Positions 53,382 to 63,056 of a stretch of DNA of 64,000 nt are shown piece by piece. Under the pieces are notes generated by a model. The model did not search any database. It worked only from the letters and a program-made list of their open reading frames with translations, and was not told the origin of the DNA. Within the stretch, counting starts at the first letter, position 1; every line of letters begins with the position of its first letter. The stretch is from Pseudomonadota bacterium (lineage in GTDB: Bacteria > Pseudomonadota > Gammaproteobacteria > Xanthomonadales > Ahniellaceae). The DNA lies in the NCBI GenBank assembly GCA_022843465.1, contig JALHNO010000008.1, positions 57,688 through 121,687 of the forward strand, given 5' to 3'. The position numbers and the translations under genes were made by a program.

Positions 53382-54130
53382 CACTGCATCAGTTTGAAAT
53401 TCTGGCGATGAACCGCTTCTCCCGCCTGCGGGAGACAGCCGCAGGCAGATGAGGGAAACGTGCGCTAGCGCTCGGGGTCTGCCGCGCGCATCGCAACAAG
53501 TAGCCAACACCATCGAAGGTTTCCCTCATCCGGCCCTGCGGGCCAGTCTCCCGCAGGCGGGAGAAGGGGACTGTTGCCAACATTCAACCTGGTGCAGTAC
53601 CGGTGGGAGGGCCCTGGCGGCGCGACCGTTGTGGTGATCCTGCGACACCGCGGTCGGCCCGCTTCGGGCCTCCTACGCAAGCGCATCAGTGGAAGCGCCC
53701 TGGGGGCGCGACCGCAGAGGTCATCCTGCGACACCGCGGTCGGCCCGCTTCGGGCCTCCTACGCAAGCGCATCAGTGGAAGCGCCCTGGGGGCGCGACCG
53801 CAGAGGTCATCCTGCGACACCACGGTCGGCCCGCTTCGGGCCTCCTACGAAAGCGAATCGAGTGGGAGCGCCCTGGCGGCGCGACCGTTGTGGTGATCCT
53901 GCGACACCACGGTCGGCCCGCTTCGGGCCTCCTACGCAAGCGCATCGGTGGGAGCGCCCTGGCGGCGCGACCGTTGTGGTGATCCTGCGACACCACGGTC
54001 GGCCCGCTTCGGGCCTCCTACGCAAGCGCATCTGTGGGAGCGCACTGCATCAGTTTGAAATTCTGGCGATGAACCCCTTCTCCCGCCTGCGGGAGAAGGG
54101 GACTGTTGCCAACATTCAAACTGGTGCAGT
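53382..54130. repeat. Composite REP block bracketing an 86-bp tandem array
   Basis: A 52-bp segment beginning CACTGCATCAGTTTGAAATT and carrying a TCTCCCGCCTGCGGGAGA hairpin occurs at 53382-53433 and again at 54042-54093, in direct orientation. A related inverse segment lies at 53549-53602. They bracket the tandem array at 53604-54040. No gene is seen between 53084 and 54208. Confidence 0.82.
53604..54040. repeat. Tandem array, five units of 86-87 bp
   Basis: GGTCGGCCCGCTTCGGGCCT recurs at 53652, 53738, 53824, 53911 and 53997 (spacings 86, 86, 87, 86). Each unit has two hairpins: GGCCCGCTTCGGGCC and GCGCCCTGGCGGCGC. Units come in two variants, CGACCGTTGTGGTGATCC and CGACCGCAGAGGTCATCC, in the order A-B-B-A-A, so the array grew by recombination between units. 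Confidence 0.95.
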
Positions 54131-54208
54131 ACCCAGCGTTGCGCGGATGATGGCGCGCGACCGTCGCGACCATTATCCTGCGCGCTGGTTTGTGGAGATC
54201 GAAACATC

Positions 54209-55162
54209 ATGTGGGAAGTCCTGGGATTCTTTGCGCTCGGTCTGCTGCTGGTTACGCTGGGCGCGGATTCCCTGGTCAAGGGCACATCGGGGCTGGCGCA
54301 GCGGCGCGGCGCCGGCGCTACCGCGGCCGGGCTTGCCCTGGTCGCCGTGGGTGCTTCACTGCCGGAACTGGCGATTTCGATCGCGGCCATCGCCCAGGCG
54401 CACTATGCACTGGCGGTCGGCAATGTGATCGGCAGCTGCATCGCCAATTTCGGGCTGATCATCGCGGTTGCGGCCATGGTCAAACCCTTGTCGGTCAGCT
54501 TCCGCCTGGTCAGCCTGGGCCTGCCCCTGCTGTTGATCAGTGCCGTGGCCCTGCTCGCGATGAGCCATAACGGCAAGATCGGTTACTACGATGGTGCCGT
54601 CTTGCTGGTTGGTGTCATCGTCTTCGGCTGGGCGGTGCGTCGCTCGGCGCGCGGCCATTCCGAAGCGGTCTGCAAGGAACTGGCCTACGCCGCCAATACC
54701 CAGACCGATCTGCTGCGCAATCTGGTGCGCGTGCTGGCCGGTCTGGGCATGCTGGCTTACGGCGCCTGGATGGCTTCCGATCGTGCCTACGAACTCGCTG
54801 GCATCTGGGAAATGAGCGAGCTGTGGGCCGGTCTCACCCTGCTCGCGGTCGGCAGCGCGCTTCCGGAACTGGCCGCAGCCGTGGTCGCGGCGGCGCGCGG
54901 TCACGGCAATGTCGTGGTCGGCAGTGCGGTGTCGTCGAGCATCGTCAACCTGCTGCTGGTGCTCGGCCTGCTGGCGCTCTGGAAACCGATTCCGGTCGCC
55001 CATTCCCTGGTCTGGGTCGAGATACCGGCCGTGATTGCCTTCACGCTGGCGTTCTACCCGATGATCCGCGGCGATGCCCAGGTCTCGCGCCGTGAGGGCG
55101 CAATCCTGCTGCTCGCGTTCGTTGCCTGGATGGTGTTCCAGAGTTTTGCCGGTCGCCTGTAG
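54209..55162 (+). CDS. Calcium/sodium antiporter (CaCA, YrbG-like)
   Basis: A 317-residue membrane protein with about ten helices in two homologous halves. The alpha-repeat motifs of the CaCA superfamily are present in each half: VGASLPELAISIAAIAQ followed by GNVIGSCIANF, and VGSALPELAAAVVAAARG followed by GSAVSSSIVNLLLV. These carry the acidic and Asn ion-binding residues. It should exchange Ca2+ for Na+ or H+ across the inner membrane. It stands alone after the REP array and converges on the DASS gene. Confidence 0.92.
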   Translation: MWEVLGFFALGLLLVTLGADSLVKGTSGLAQRRGAGATAAGLALVAVGASLPELAISIAAIAQAHYALAVGNVIGSCIANFGLIIAVAAMVKPLSVSFRLVSLGLPLLLISAVALLAMSHNGKIGYYDGAVLLVGVIVFGWAVRRSARGHSEAVCKELAYAANTQTDLLRNLVRVLAGLGMLAYGAWMASDRAYELAGIWEMSELWAGLTLLAVGSALPELAAAVVAAARGHGNVVVGSAVSSSIVNLLLVLGLLALWKPIPVAHSLVWVEIPAVIAFTLAFYPMIRGDAQVSRREGAILLLAFVAWMVFQSFAGRL

Positions 55163-55180
55163 TGTGCGGCGCCCCGATCT

Positions 55181-56593
55181 TCAGGGCGCGAGCATGAACC
55201 AGCAGACCGCCGAGAGCACCAGGACGCCGACCACATCAAGCACCGCGCCCTCGCGGATCATGCGGGCGAGTGGCACCTGCCGGGTGCCGTAGGCGATCAG
55301 GTTGGGCGCGGTCGCGACTGGCAACATGAAGCCGCAACTGGCGGCAAATACTGCCGGCATCATCAGCAGGGCCGGTTCGATGCCGGTGCCGATCGCGGTC
55401 GCGGCGAGTATCGGCATCAGCAGCACCGCGGTCGCGGTATTGCTGGCGATCTCCGACAGCAGGGTCACACAGAGACAGACGCCCAGAATCAGCAGGATGG
55501 CCGGCAGTTTGCCGAGTCCGCCGAGCGCGAGTGCGATGCGATCACCGAGTCCCGAAGTCTGGAATGCCGTGGCCAGGGCGATGCCGCCGGCAAACAGCAC
55601 CAGGGCACCCCAGGGAATCCGTTCGGCGGTTTCCCAGTCGAGCAGGCGTTGGCCGCGGCCATCCGGAAGCACGCACATCAGCACGACACCGGCGAGACTG
55701 ATGCTGGCATCGTTGATCGTGCTGATGTCGAGCAAGCCCGTCCAGCCGCCGTGCGGCCAGGAGCGGAACACCCAGGCGACTACTACCAGTGCGAATACTG
55801 CGAGCACGCGCGTTTCCGCCGAGGTCCAGTTGCCCAGGGCCGGCAGCCGCACCGGGTCGGCACTGCGGATGCCGCGGGTCAGCCACCAGCCGAGGATCGG
55901 CAGAAAGATCAGCACGATCGGTATGCCCACCCGCATCCACTCGGCAAAGCCCATCCGGGTACCGGTGGTCTGTTCGTAGACCTGCATGAACACCAGATTC
56001 GGCGGCGTACCGATCGGCGTGCCCCAGCCGCCGATACTGGCGGCATAGGCGATGCCCAGGATCAACGGAACCCGCAGGCGCTGATCCGCATGCTGCTGCA
56101 GCACGGCCATCGCCACCGGCAGCATCATCAGGGTGGCTGCCGTATTGGAAATCCACATGCTCATGAAAGCGGTCGCGGCAATGAACCCGAACACCAGGGA
56201 GCGACCGCTGCTACCGCCGAAGAGACGCACCATGCCGAGCGCCAGTCGTCGGTGCGCCCCATTGCGCTCCAGTGCCAGCGCCATCATGAAGCCGCCGGCC
56301 ATCAGCAGGATCAACTCGTTGCCGAACGCCTCGGCCACCTGTTTGGGCGAAATGACGCCAGCGGCGGGCAGCACCGCCAGCGGCAGCAGCGAGGTCACCG
56401 GTGCCGGAATCGGCTCGAACAGCCACCACAATGCCACCCAGACCAGGACCGCACAGGTCCAGGCCAGGGCCGACTCCGAGCCGGTCGCCCGCATCAGCAA
56501 CAGGGTCGTCAGGCCCAGCAGGGGCGCCGCAAACAGCGCCGCGCGCTGCCAGCCTGAAGAGGAGTTCGCGGTTGCTGTGATCGATTCGCTCAT
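55181..56593 (-). CDS. DASS-family (SLC13) sodium:dicarboxylate/sulfate symporter
   Basis: A 470-residue polytopic protein. Two copies of the SNT motif that bind Na+ and substrate in this family are seen: WISNTAATLMMLPVAM and EIASNTATAVLLMPIL. PIGTPPNLVFM and VATAPNLIAYG flank them, as in VcINDY. Substrates of relatives are succinate, malate, citrate or sulfate; the choice cannot be made here. It is convergent with the Ca2+ antiporter (18 bp apart). Confidence 0.92.
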   Translation of the reverse strand: MSESITATANSSSGWQRAALFAAPLLGLTTLLLMRATGSESALAWTCAVLVWVALWWLFEPIPAPVTSLLPLAVLPAAGVISPKQVAEAFGNELILLMAGGFMMALALERNGAHRRLALGMVRLFGGSSGRSLVFGFIAATAFMSMWISNTAATLMMLPVAMAVLQQHADQRLRVPLILGIAYAASIGGWGTPIGTPPNLVFMQVYEQTTGTRMGFAEWMRVGIPIVLIFLPILGWWLTRGIRSADPVRLPALGNWTSAETRVLAVFALVVVAWVFRSWPHGGWTGLLDISTINDASISLAGVVLMCVLPDGRGQRLLDWETAERIPWGALVLFAGGIALATAFQTSGLGDRIALALGGLGKLPAILLILGVCLCVTLLSEIASNTATAVLLMPILAATAIGTGIEPALLMMPAVFAASCGFMLPVATAPNLIAYGTRQVPLARMIREGAVLDVVGVLVLSAVCWFMLAP

Positions 56594-56879
56594 GGAATGG
56601 CCAACTGGGTCAAGGAATCGCCACCCGGCGCCGATAAGCTCGGCCAGCCAGGGTGGCGGCTTTGGCTATACTGACCGAGCCGCTGCTGATTTGGGTAGCC
56701 AACAAGGCCGGGACCGGTTGCTGGGCGGTCCGATCCGAAGGGGGTCGGTCCAGGGTCCCGAAAGGCTGGCTGGTCCTGGCCCTTGCCGGGATCATCGCAA
56801 TGACCTGCGCCAATGCTGGCGTCTGGTCGGACGTGAACGGTTGCTCCGCAACCGCACGGGACGGGGAATACGAAAGCGG
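56594..56879. other. Intergenic, 286 bp
   Basis: Between divergent starts of the symporter and the kinase. The kinase frame is open back through this stretch, but codon use and content (GGSRVPKGWLVLALAGIIA and similar) are not kinase-like. No site is claimed. Confidence 0.4.
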
Positions 56880-57848
56880 ATGATGACCTGGTTGCTTGGA
56901 ACACTTCTGATCATCGCGCTGCTGGCGGTCGGGCTGCTGTTTGTGCGTGAGCGCAAGCTGGTCGGCGCCCTTGCGGCGATGCAGGAGGAGGGCAAGAAGC
57001 GCGAGGCTTCGCAGGCTCAGGTCATCCACACCACCAAGCTTGCCTCGCTCGGCCAGATGGTTGCGGGTGTCGCCCATGAGATCAACACGCCGCTCGGTTT
57101 CGTCAAGAGCAATGTCGAGGTGGTTGCCGATCTGCTCGCCGAGTACGAGCAGGCCGTCACCAATGTCATGACCGGTGTCGATTTCCTGCTCAATGCCGAT
57201 GCCGGCATCGCCGAGCGCGCCAAGACACTGGTGATCAAGGCGCGTGCCCAGTTGTCCCAGGCCACCGGCCTGAACGAGGCGCGCGAGCTGCTGACCGATT
57301 CGGTCGACGGGCTCAAGCAGATGAGCGCCCTGGTGGTGAATCTGAAAGGATTTGCGCGGGTGGATCGCGATGGCATGGATCTGATCGATGTCAATGACTC
57401 GATCCGGAGTTCCCTGACGATCGCCAGCCATCAGTTGCGTGATCGCATCACGGTCGAGACCGAGTTGGGTACGCTGCCGCCGGTCCGTTGCATGCCCTCG
57501 CAGATCAACCAGGTGTTCCTGAACCTGATCACCAATGCCGCCCAGGCGATGGGTGAAGAGGGACGCCTGCGCATCCGCAGCGCCGCAAAGAAGGAAGGCG
57601 TCGAAGTCAGCATCTCCGACAATGGCAGCGGGATTCCCGATAATGTGCTGCCGAAGATCTTCGATCCGTTTTTCACCACCAAGAAAGTCGGTGAAGGCAC
57701 CGGGCTTGGCCTCTCCATCGTGCACAAGATCATCCAGGGTCATGGCGGCAGCATCCGGGTGAACTCGGTGATCGGCAAGGGCACGACGTTCTTTGTCGAG
57801 TTGCCGATCGACAGCAAGGCACAGGCCGCCAGGGCAGGAGCTCAGTGA
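56880..57848 (+). CDS. Membrane-anchored sensor histidine kinase
   Basis: A 322-residue kinase. One N-terminal helix ([18 protein letters not shown]) and a short coiled segment lead to the dimerisation/phosphotransfer domain with His66 in [15 protein letters not shown], then the ATPase domain with N-box [15 protein letters not shown]1 DNGSGIP and G2 [10 protein letters not shown]. There is no periplasmic sensor, so input must come from the membrane, the cytoplasm or a partner. The stop overlaps the response-regulator start by one base (TGATG). The start is ATG 56880 or 56883. Confidence 0.9.
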   Translation: MMTWLLGTLLIIALLAVGLLFVRERKLVGALAAMQEEGKKREASQAQVIHTTKLASLGQMVAGVAHEINTPLGFVKSNVEVVADLLAEYEQAVTNVMTGVDFLLNADAGIAERAKTLVIKARAQLSQATGLNEARELLTDSVDGLKQMSALVVNLKGFARVDRDGMDLIDVNDSIRSSLTIASHQLRDRITVETELGTLPPVRCMPSQINQVFLNLITNAAQAMGEEGRLRIRSAAKKEGVEVSISDNGSGIPDNVLPKIFDPFFTTKKVGEGTGLGLSIVHKIIQGHGGSIRVNSVIGKGTTFFVELPIDSKAQAARAGAQ

Positions 57849-58813
57849 TGGATCGCCCGACAGCCGCCGGCAGCCCGCCGCTGCGCATCCTCTGCATCGA
57901 TGACGAGATGCGCATCCTGCGCGCGCTCAAGGCCCTGTTCCGCGATTGCGAAGTGCAGCTGTGCAACGACCCACGTCAGGCTGTGGCGATGGCCAGCCAG
58001 TTTGATGTCGATGTCGTGATCTGCGACCAGCGGATGCCGCAGATGCAGGGCATCGAGGTACTGCGCGAGCTCAAGTCGACCGCGCCGCGGGCGATGCGCA
58101 TCCTGCTCACCGGCTATGCCGACCTGAAGGCGGTGCTCGGCTCGGTCAACGAGGGCGAGGTGTTCCGCTACGTCAACAAGCCCTGGGACAATGCCGAGAT
58201 GCGTGCCCTGGTGGCCGAGGCGGGGCGCATTTCGCGCGATGCTGCGGTAATCACCGCCGAACCGATCAGCGAGCGTGATGCTGCCGAGGCGCGCACCGAA
58301 GTTGGTATCCTGGTGCTTGAGGACGATGTGAACTCGCAGGCGCGCCTGCGTGAAATCCTGGCGCCGCATTATCAGGTGCGCTTCGCCAACAATGCCGAGC
58401 GCGCGCTGCAGATCCTCGAGCAACACGAAACTGGCGTGGTCATTTCCGAAACCGAATCGCGTCAGGGTGATCTGACCTCGTTGCTGAAGGCGCTGAAAAT
58501 CCATCACCCGCACATCGCCACCGTGGTGATCACCGAACGGGCGAACGCGCAGACTGCGATGGAACTGATCAACGAAGGCCAGGTCTACCGCATGTTGCTC
58601 AAGCCGGTGCGCATGGGCTCATGCCGGCTGAGCGTGGATTCGGCCATCACCCGCTACTGGAAGCTCAAACGCAATCCGCGCGCGATCCAGCGCTTTGCGG
58701 TCGCCAATCTGCCCAGTTTCGCGCTGCCACCCACCACGATCAGCGAGTCATTGCTCGCCCGCATCAAGGGTCTGCCCTCGCGGATTGTGCAGATCGTGCG
58801 CTTCAACAGTTGA
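57848..58813 (+). CDS. Double-receiver response regulator; second receiver degenerate
   Basis: A 321-residue protein with two receiver domains and no DNA-binding or enzyme output domain. Receiver 1 (about 12-125) is complete: acidic pair Asp18/Asp19, phosphoacceptor Asp60 in VVICDQRMP, Thr88 and Lys111. Receiver 2 (about 152-265) keeps its acidic residues (LVLEDDVN), a Thr and a Lys (LLKPVR), but the phosphoacceptor position is Glu201 (VVISETESR). It could mimic a constitutively phosphorylated state. A 60-residue C-terminal tail is unrecognised. It is coupled to the kinase upstream. Confidence 0.88.
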   Translation: MDRPTAAGSPPLRILCIDDEMRILRALKALFRDCEVQLCNDPRQAVAMASQFDVDVVICDQRMPQMQGIEVLRELKSTAPRAMRILLTGYADLKAVLGSVNEGEVFRYVNKPWDNAEMRALVAEAGRISRDAAVITAEPISERDAAEARTEVGILVLEDDVNSQARLREILAPHYQVRFANNAERALQILEQHETGVVISETESRQGDLTSLLKALKIHHPHIATVVITERANAQTAMELINEGQVYRMLLKPVRMGSCRLSVDSAITRYWKLKRNPRAIQRFAVANLPSFALPPTTISESLLARIKGLPSRIVQIVRFNS

Positions 58814-58854
58814 GCGTCCGCGCGTAAGCAGCGCGCCTGGGCGACAATGCCGCG

Positions 58855-59703
58855 ATGAGCGAGATTCACGTCCTTGGCGGAAGCGGCGCGGTGGGTGGAT
58901 TCCTGCTGCAGCGTCTGCGCGCAGCCGGCTATCGTGTCGTTGCCTACACCCGCGGAGGGGTCGGAGTTGCTGACGCAGGCGCCAACCTCAGCTGGCGTCA
59001 ACTGGATCTCTGGCGCGCGGACGCGCCCAGTTCCGCAACAACAATTGTGTCGGCGGGGCCCCTGGACGGCCTGGTCCACTGGCTCGAACGGACATCAACG
59101 CCGGCCCTGACACGATTGATTGCACTTGGATCGATGAGCATCGTCGCAAAAATCGACTCGGGCGATCCAGTCGAGCGGCACATCGCCCACCGACTGCGGC
59201 AGGCCGAGCAGGGATTGCAGGCCATCTGCGAGCAGCGTGGCATCGCCTGGACCTTGCTGCGTCCGACCCTGATCTGGGGCGCCGCCAGCGATCGCAGCCT
59301 CAACACCCTGTATCGCATTGGCCGTCGCTGGCGTGTCGTGCCCATGCCCCTCAGCGAGGGCGGCTTGCGGCAACCCGTGCACGCCGATGATGTGGCGGCT
59401 GCCTGTGTGCTGGCCCTGGGTCGCGACCCCAGTGCCGCGCGCACCATCGCCCTTGGCGGCGCCGAACGGCTAGCCAACGGCCTGATGTGGTCGCGGGTGA
59501 TCGCAGCGGCAGGGGCTCGGCCGTTGCGTCTGCCTGGGCCGGTACTGATGGCCCTCAGTCATGCGCCCGGTGCCGGTGGCAGCAATCTGCGTGCGACACT
59601 CGCTCGTTGGGGCTCCGATCAACTTGCCGACAACGATGCCGCAACGCGTATCCTCGCTTGGCAGCCGCGCGGTTTCGCGCCGACGCCGCAGGATTTTGGC
59701 TGA
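58855..59703 (+). CDS. NAD(P)-dependent epimerase/dehydratase-like (extended SDR) protein
   Basis: A 282-residue Rossmann-fold protein. The dinucleotide-binding motif is VLGGSGAVGGFLLQRL (GxxGxxG). The middle contains RLIALGSMSI and WTLLRPTLIWG, a typical SDR strand, but the usual YxxxK catalytic pair is not evident. That suggests an atypical SDR (NmrA or complex-I-assembly type) rather than a nucleotide-sugar epimerase. It ends 9 bp before the convergent glycosyltransferase. Confidence 0.8.
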   Translation: MSEIHVLGGSGAVGGFLLQRLRAAGYRVVAYTRGGVGVADAGANLSWRQLDLWRADAPSSATTIVSAGPLDGLVHWLERTSTPALTRLIALGSMSIVAKIDSGDPVERHIAHRLRQAEQGLQAICEQRGIAWTLLRPTLIWGAASDRSLNTLYRIGRRWRVVPMPLSEGGLRQPVHADDVAAACVLALGRDPSAARTIALGGAERLANGLMWSRVIAAAGARPLRLPGPVLMALSHAPGAGGSNLRATLARWGSDQLADNDAATRILAWQPRGFAPTPQDFG

Positions 59704-59712
59704 GGCGCGCCG

Positions 59713-60696
59713 TCAATCGTTGTCGTTCGGCGCGTTGACGCGCTGTGGGTGCCGGGCATCCGCGAGCAGATAGAGCGGTCGCTGCTTGGTTTCCTCGAAC
59801 ATGCGACCGAGGTATTCGCCGATCATGCCGAGCGCGATCAGCTGGATGCCGCCGAGGAACAGCATCACCGTCATCAGGCTGGGATAGCCGCGCACGCTCT
59901 CGCCGTAGATCAGGGTCTTGAAGATGATCAGCATGCCGTAGCCGAATGAAATCAGCGCAGTGAACAGGCCGATATAGGTCGCCATCCGCAGGGGCACGGT
60001 CGAGAACGAAGTGATGCCCTCGAGCGCAAAGTTCCACAGCTTCCAGTAATTGAACTTGCTGCGCCCGGCGGCGCGCGGTTCACGGTGGTACAGCAGCCCG
60101 TGCTGCCTGAAACCGACCCAGGCGAACATGCCTTTCATGAAGCGGTGACGCTCGCGCAGTTGTCTGAGTGCATCCACGGCACGGCGTGACATCAGGCGGA
60201 AATCGCCGGTGTCGCGCGGCACCGGGGTCTTGCTCATGCGGTTCATCACCCGGTAGAAGGCGCGCGCGGTGATCCGTTTCAGCCAGCTCTCGCCGGCGCG
60301 GGTGGCGCGCTGGCCATAGACCACATCGTAGCCTTCGCGGAACTTCTTCCAGAACTCGGCGATCAGTTCCGGCGGGTCCTGCAGATCGGCATCAATCACC
60401 ACCACGGCGTCGGCATCGGCATGATCCAGGCCCGCGGTCATCGCCGCCTCCTTGCCGAAGTTCCTCGACAGAACCAGGTATCCGATCTGCGGATTGTGCG
60501 CGGCGTAATCCGCCAGCAGGGCGGCTGTGTCGTCCTTGCTGCCATCATCGACGAAAAGAATGTGCGATTTTGCTGGAACATACGCCAGCGCATGGACTAG
60601 TCTAGGCACCAGCAGCGGGAGCATGGCCGACTCGTCGTAGACGGGAACGACCACACACAGCGAAGGCACATCTTCAAAAGTTTTTTTGGAGGTCAT
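59713..60696 (-). CDS. Family 2 glycosyltransferase (polyprenyl-phosphate sugar transferase, GtrB/DPM1-like)
   Basis: A 327-residue enzyme. The GT-A catalytic part has VVVPVYDESAMLPLLV, LFVDDGSKDDT and VVIDADLQDPPELI, the metal-binding Asp motifs of family 2. Two C-terminal transmembrane helices (YIGLFTALISFGYGMLIIF and VMLFLGGIQLIALGMIG) fit the GtrB/Slr-type polyprenyl-monophosphate glycosyltransferases. These load a sugar onto undecaprenyl phosphate for later transfer to lipid A, O-antigen or protein. The ATG at 60696 lies after a GGAGG-like site; a frame back to 60741 is open but Gln-rich. Confidence 0.88.
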   Translation of the reverse strand: MTSKKTFEDVPSLCVVVPVYDESAMLPLLVPRLVHALAYVPAKSHILFVDDGSKDDTAALLADYAAHNPQIGYLVLSRNFGKEAAMTAGLDHADADAVVVIDADLQDPPELIAEFWKKFREGYDVVYGQRATRAGESWLKRITARAFYRVMNRMSKTPVPRDTGDFRLMSRRAVDALRQLRERHRFMKGMFAWVGFRQHGLLYHREPRAAGRSKFNYWKLWNFALEGITSFSTVPLRMATYIGLFTALISFGYGMLIIFKTLIYGESVRGYPSLMTVMLFLGGIQLIALGMIGEYLGRMFEETKQRPLYLLADARHPQRVNAPNDND

Positions 60697-60769
60697 GAAC
60701 GCGCCGGAAGCTGTAATGTCAAGGCTTTGCTGCTGCTGCAATGCAGCAATGAAAAATCTTAAGTTTTCG

Positions 60770-60799
60770 TTGCAATCGGTTGAATGCCCTACCTATGAT
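60770..60799 (+). promoter_or_regulatory. Putative sigma-70 promoter of the lipase gene
   Basis: TTGCAA (60770-60775) and TATGAT (60794-60799) are 18 bp apart, close to the sigma-70 consensus. The ATG of the lipase gene is 52 bp downstream. An AATGCAGCAATG inverted stretch with TGCTGCA upstream (about 60730-60750) could be an operator or leader hairpin. Confidence 0.5.
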
Positions 60800-60851
60800 A
60801 CCCAAGCGCTGTACCCGCGCTCCCGATTTCTCGACCTAGAAGGAAGCAAGC

Positions 60852-63029
60852 ATGCAGGCCCGACTTCTACTGGCTACTGCCTTGTCATCCGTTGTGCTTG
60901 CTGCGTGCAGCAGCAGCAGCAACAGCCCGCGCGCCGTTGAAACGCCGCCCGCGCTGAATGACGATGGCTCCCCGATCACCGCCGTGATCGCCGCCCGGTT
61001 CGACCCGACCAACAGCATCATTCCGCTCCCGAATGACTTGCTGCTGCGCGGCACGACCGATCTGACCCTGAATATCCCGGTGGCTGCCTCGGCGCCCGCG
61101 ACCGACCCGACCCGTGCGATCAACAACCTCGACGGCTGGAGCACGACCTCGCCCTGGTCGTTCGGCACATCCACCGCGGTCCGCGCCAGTTCCCTGGTGG
61201 CGGGTTCCTCGGTGCGCATGTTCCAGGTGACGGTCAATCCGACCACGCGCGCAGTGACCGGGGTAACCCGTGAACTTGCCGCCAGTGAATACGCCTTGGC
61301 GGTATCGAGCACGGACACCACCGGCCGCACCATCGGGGTTGTGCCGCTGCGGCCTTTGCAGCAGCTGACCTCGTACATGGTCGTGGTGACCGACGACGTC
61401 AAGGACACCCTGGGCAATGACGCGACGCCGGATCAGACCTACTTCCTGGCCAAGCGCACCAGCCCGCTGATCACACCGGCTTCGGCAATCGCCAATCCGG
61501 CGACCTGCCCCACGGTAGCAACCACCACCGACCCCTTGCTGCCCGTTGCAACCGGCTGTGCATTGGAAGGGCTGCGGCAGATCATCAACACCCAGGAAGC
61601 CGCTGCCGCCAGCGCCGGTGTGCCGCGTGCCGATATCGTCCTGAGCTGGGTTGCCACGACTCAGAGCATCACGCCGGTACTGATGGCGACACGCGCAATC
61701 ACCCAGCCACGCAGCATGACGCTGGCCAACTCCGGCCTGACCACAGCGGCCGCCGGCCTGCCGCCGGTTGCCGACATCTATATCGGCGTGATGCCCCTGG
61801 CTTACTACTCGACCGCACCCACTGCAGCCAATCCGACCGGCCCACTGACCGGTTCCTGGAAGGCCGCACCGGGCGCCTACAACCCGCCGTTCAATGCGCT
61901 GGGCCTCGATCCGACCTCGACCAATCTGACCTTTGCCAATCCGATTCCGGTGGCAAATTCGACCCAGGTCGTGCCGGTGCTGCTGACGATTCCGAACGCT
62001 GCATCCGGACGCACCAGGCCGGCCGCAGGCTGGCCAGTGGTGATCTTCCAGCATGGTGTCACCCGCAACCGTACCGATGCATTGGCGATATCGGCGACAA
62101 TGGCGGCGCAGGGATTTGCCGTGATCGCCATCGACCAGCCGCTGCATGGCGTCGGTCCGACCAATCCGTTCTATATCGAGAACACGCCATTCGGCGCGAT
62201 CTCGGGTGAGCGCACCTTCGATCTGGACCTGAGCAACAACACCACCGGCGCGCCGGGCCCCGACGGCATCATCGATACCTCGGGTACCTATACGATCAAT
62301 CTGACCAGCCTGCTCAGTTCGCGCGACAATCTGCGTCAGGCAGTGGCCGATCTGTTCACGCTGGCCAAGTCGATTCCCGGCGCCAGCTATGACGGAGACG
62401 CGACTCCGGACTTCGATGGCTCGCGCATCGCGTTTGTCGGCCAGTCGCTGGGCAGCATCGTGGGTCTCAATTTCGTTGCCCTCGAGTCGACGGTGAACAC
62501 CTCGGTGCTGTCGGTGCCGGGCGGCGGCATTGCCCGTCTGCTCGATGGCTCGCCGACTTTTGGACCGCGCATCCGCGCAGGTCTGGCGGCGTCCGGTGTC
62601 AATGCCGGCACCCCGACCTACGACAGCTTCATGGGCGCAGCCCAGCAGGCCATCGACTCGGCTGATCCGATCAACTTCGCCGCTTTGGCGGTCGCTGGTG
62701 GCGAGCGCATCCTGCTGCACGAAGTCGTCGGCGGCGGCGCGGTGCTGCCCGATCAGGTCATTCCGAATTCGGTCGCTGGCGCACCCCTGTCGGGCACCGA
62801 ACCGCTGATCCGTGGCCTGGGACTGGCCTCGATCACCGGGCAGGTGGCCCCGAATCCGGCTGGCCTCAATGGTGCAGTCCGATTCATCGTCGGCGACCAT
62901 GGCTCCCTGCTCAGCCCGGCCGCATCGGGCGCAGCGACTGCAGAAATGCAGGGCCAGATGGCCAGCTACATCGTCAGCAACGGAACAGCGGTCCTGGTGT
63001 CCAACACCGCCGTCATCCGTACCCAGTAA
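60852..63029 (+). CDS. VolA/Pla-1-type lipoprotein lipase
   Basis: A 725-residue surface lipoprotein. The lipobox is LAAC (Cys19) after a short signal. The N-terminal part (ITAVIAARFDPTNSIIPLPND, then Big-like beta strands) and the C-terminal alpha/beta hydrolase domain (VVIFQHGVTRNRTDALAIS, nucleophile motif AFVGQSLGSIVGL) match the VolA/Pla-1/cef lipase family. VolA of Vibrio is a surface lysophospholipase that releases fatty acids from host lecithin. The DUF1302 gene follows after 27 bp, a pairing that suggests use of the released lipid. Confidence 0.85.
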   Translation: MQARLLLATALSSVVLAACSSSSNSPRAVETPPALNDDGSPITAVIAARFDPTNSIIPLPNDLLLRGTTDLTLNIPVAASAPATDPTRAINNLDGWSTTSPWSFGTSTAVRASSLVAGSSVRMFQVTVNPTTRAVTGVTRELAASEYALAVSSTDTTGRTIGVVPLRPLQQLTSYMVVVTDDVKDTLGNDATPDQTYFLAKRTSPLITPASAIANPATCPTVATTTDPLLPVATGCALEGLRQIINTQEAAAASAGVPRADIVLSWVATTQSITPVLMATRAITQPRSMTLANSGLTTAAAGLPPVADIYIGVMPLAYYSTAPTAANPTGPLTGSWKAAPGAYNPPFNALGLDPTSTNLTFANPIPVANSTQVVPVLLTIPNAASGRTRPAAGWPVVIFQHGVTRNRTDALAISATMAAQGFAVIAIDQPLHGVGPTNPFYIENTPFGAISGERTFDLDLSNNTTGAPGPDGIIDTSGTYTINLTSLLSSRDNLRQAVADLFTLAKSIPGASYDGDATPDFDGSRIAFVGQSLGSIVGLNFVALESTVNTSVLSVPGGGIARLLDGSPTFGPRIRAGLAASGVNAGTPTYDSFMGAAQQAIDSADPINFAALAVAGGERILLHEVVGGGAVLPDQVIPNSVAGAPLSGTEPLIRGLGLASITGQVAPNPAGLNGAVRFIVGDHGSLLSPAASGAATAEMQGQMASYIVSNGTAVLVSNTAVIRTQ

Positions 63030-63056
63030 TTCGACGCAGAAGCGGAGAGAGATTCC

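Noticed and set aside
53604..54040. CRISPR array or integron attC sites
   Set aside because: The 86-bp units are identical end to end without spacers or cassettes, and no integrase gene is in the window; two REP stems per unit explain the structure.
56133..56879. Long N-terminal extension of the histidine kinase
   Set aside because: The upstream frame is antisense to the DASS gene and then low-complexity; the ATG at 56880 starts directly with a membrane helix.
60885..62900. 671-codon frame on the minus strand
   Set aside because: It is antisense to the lipase gene with its lipobox and GQSLG motif; it has no recognisable domain.
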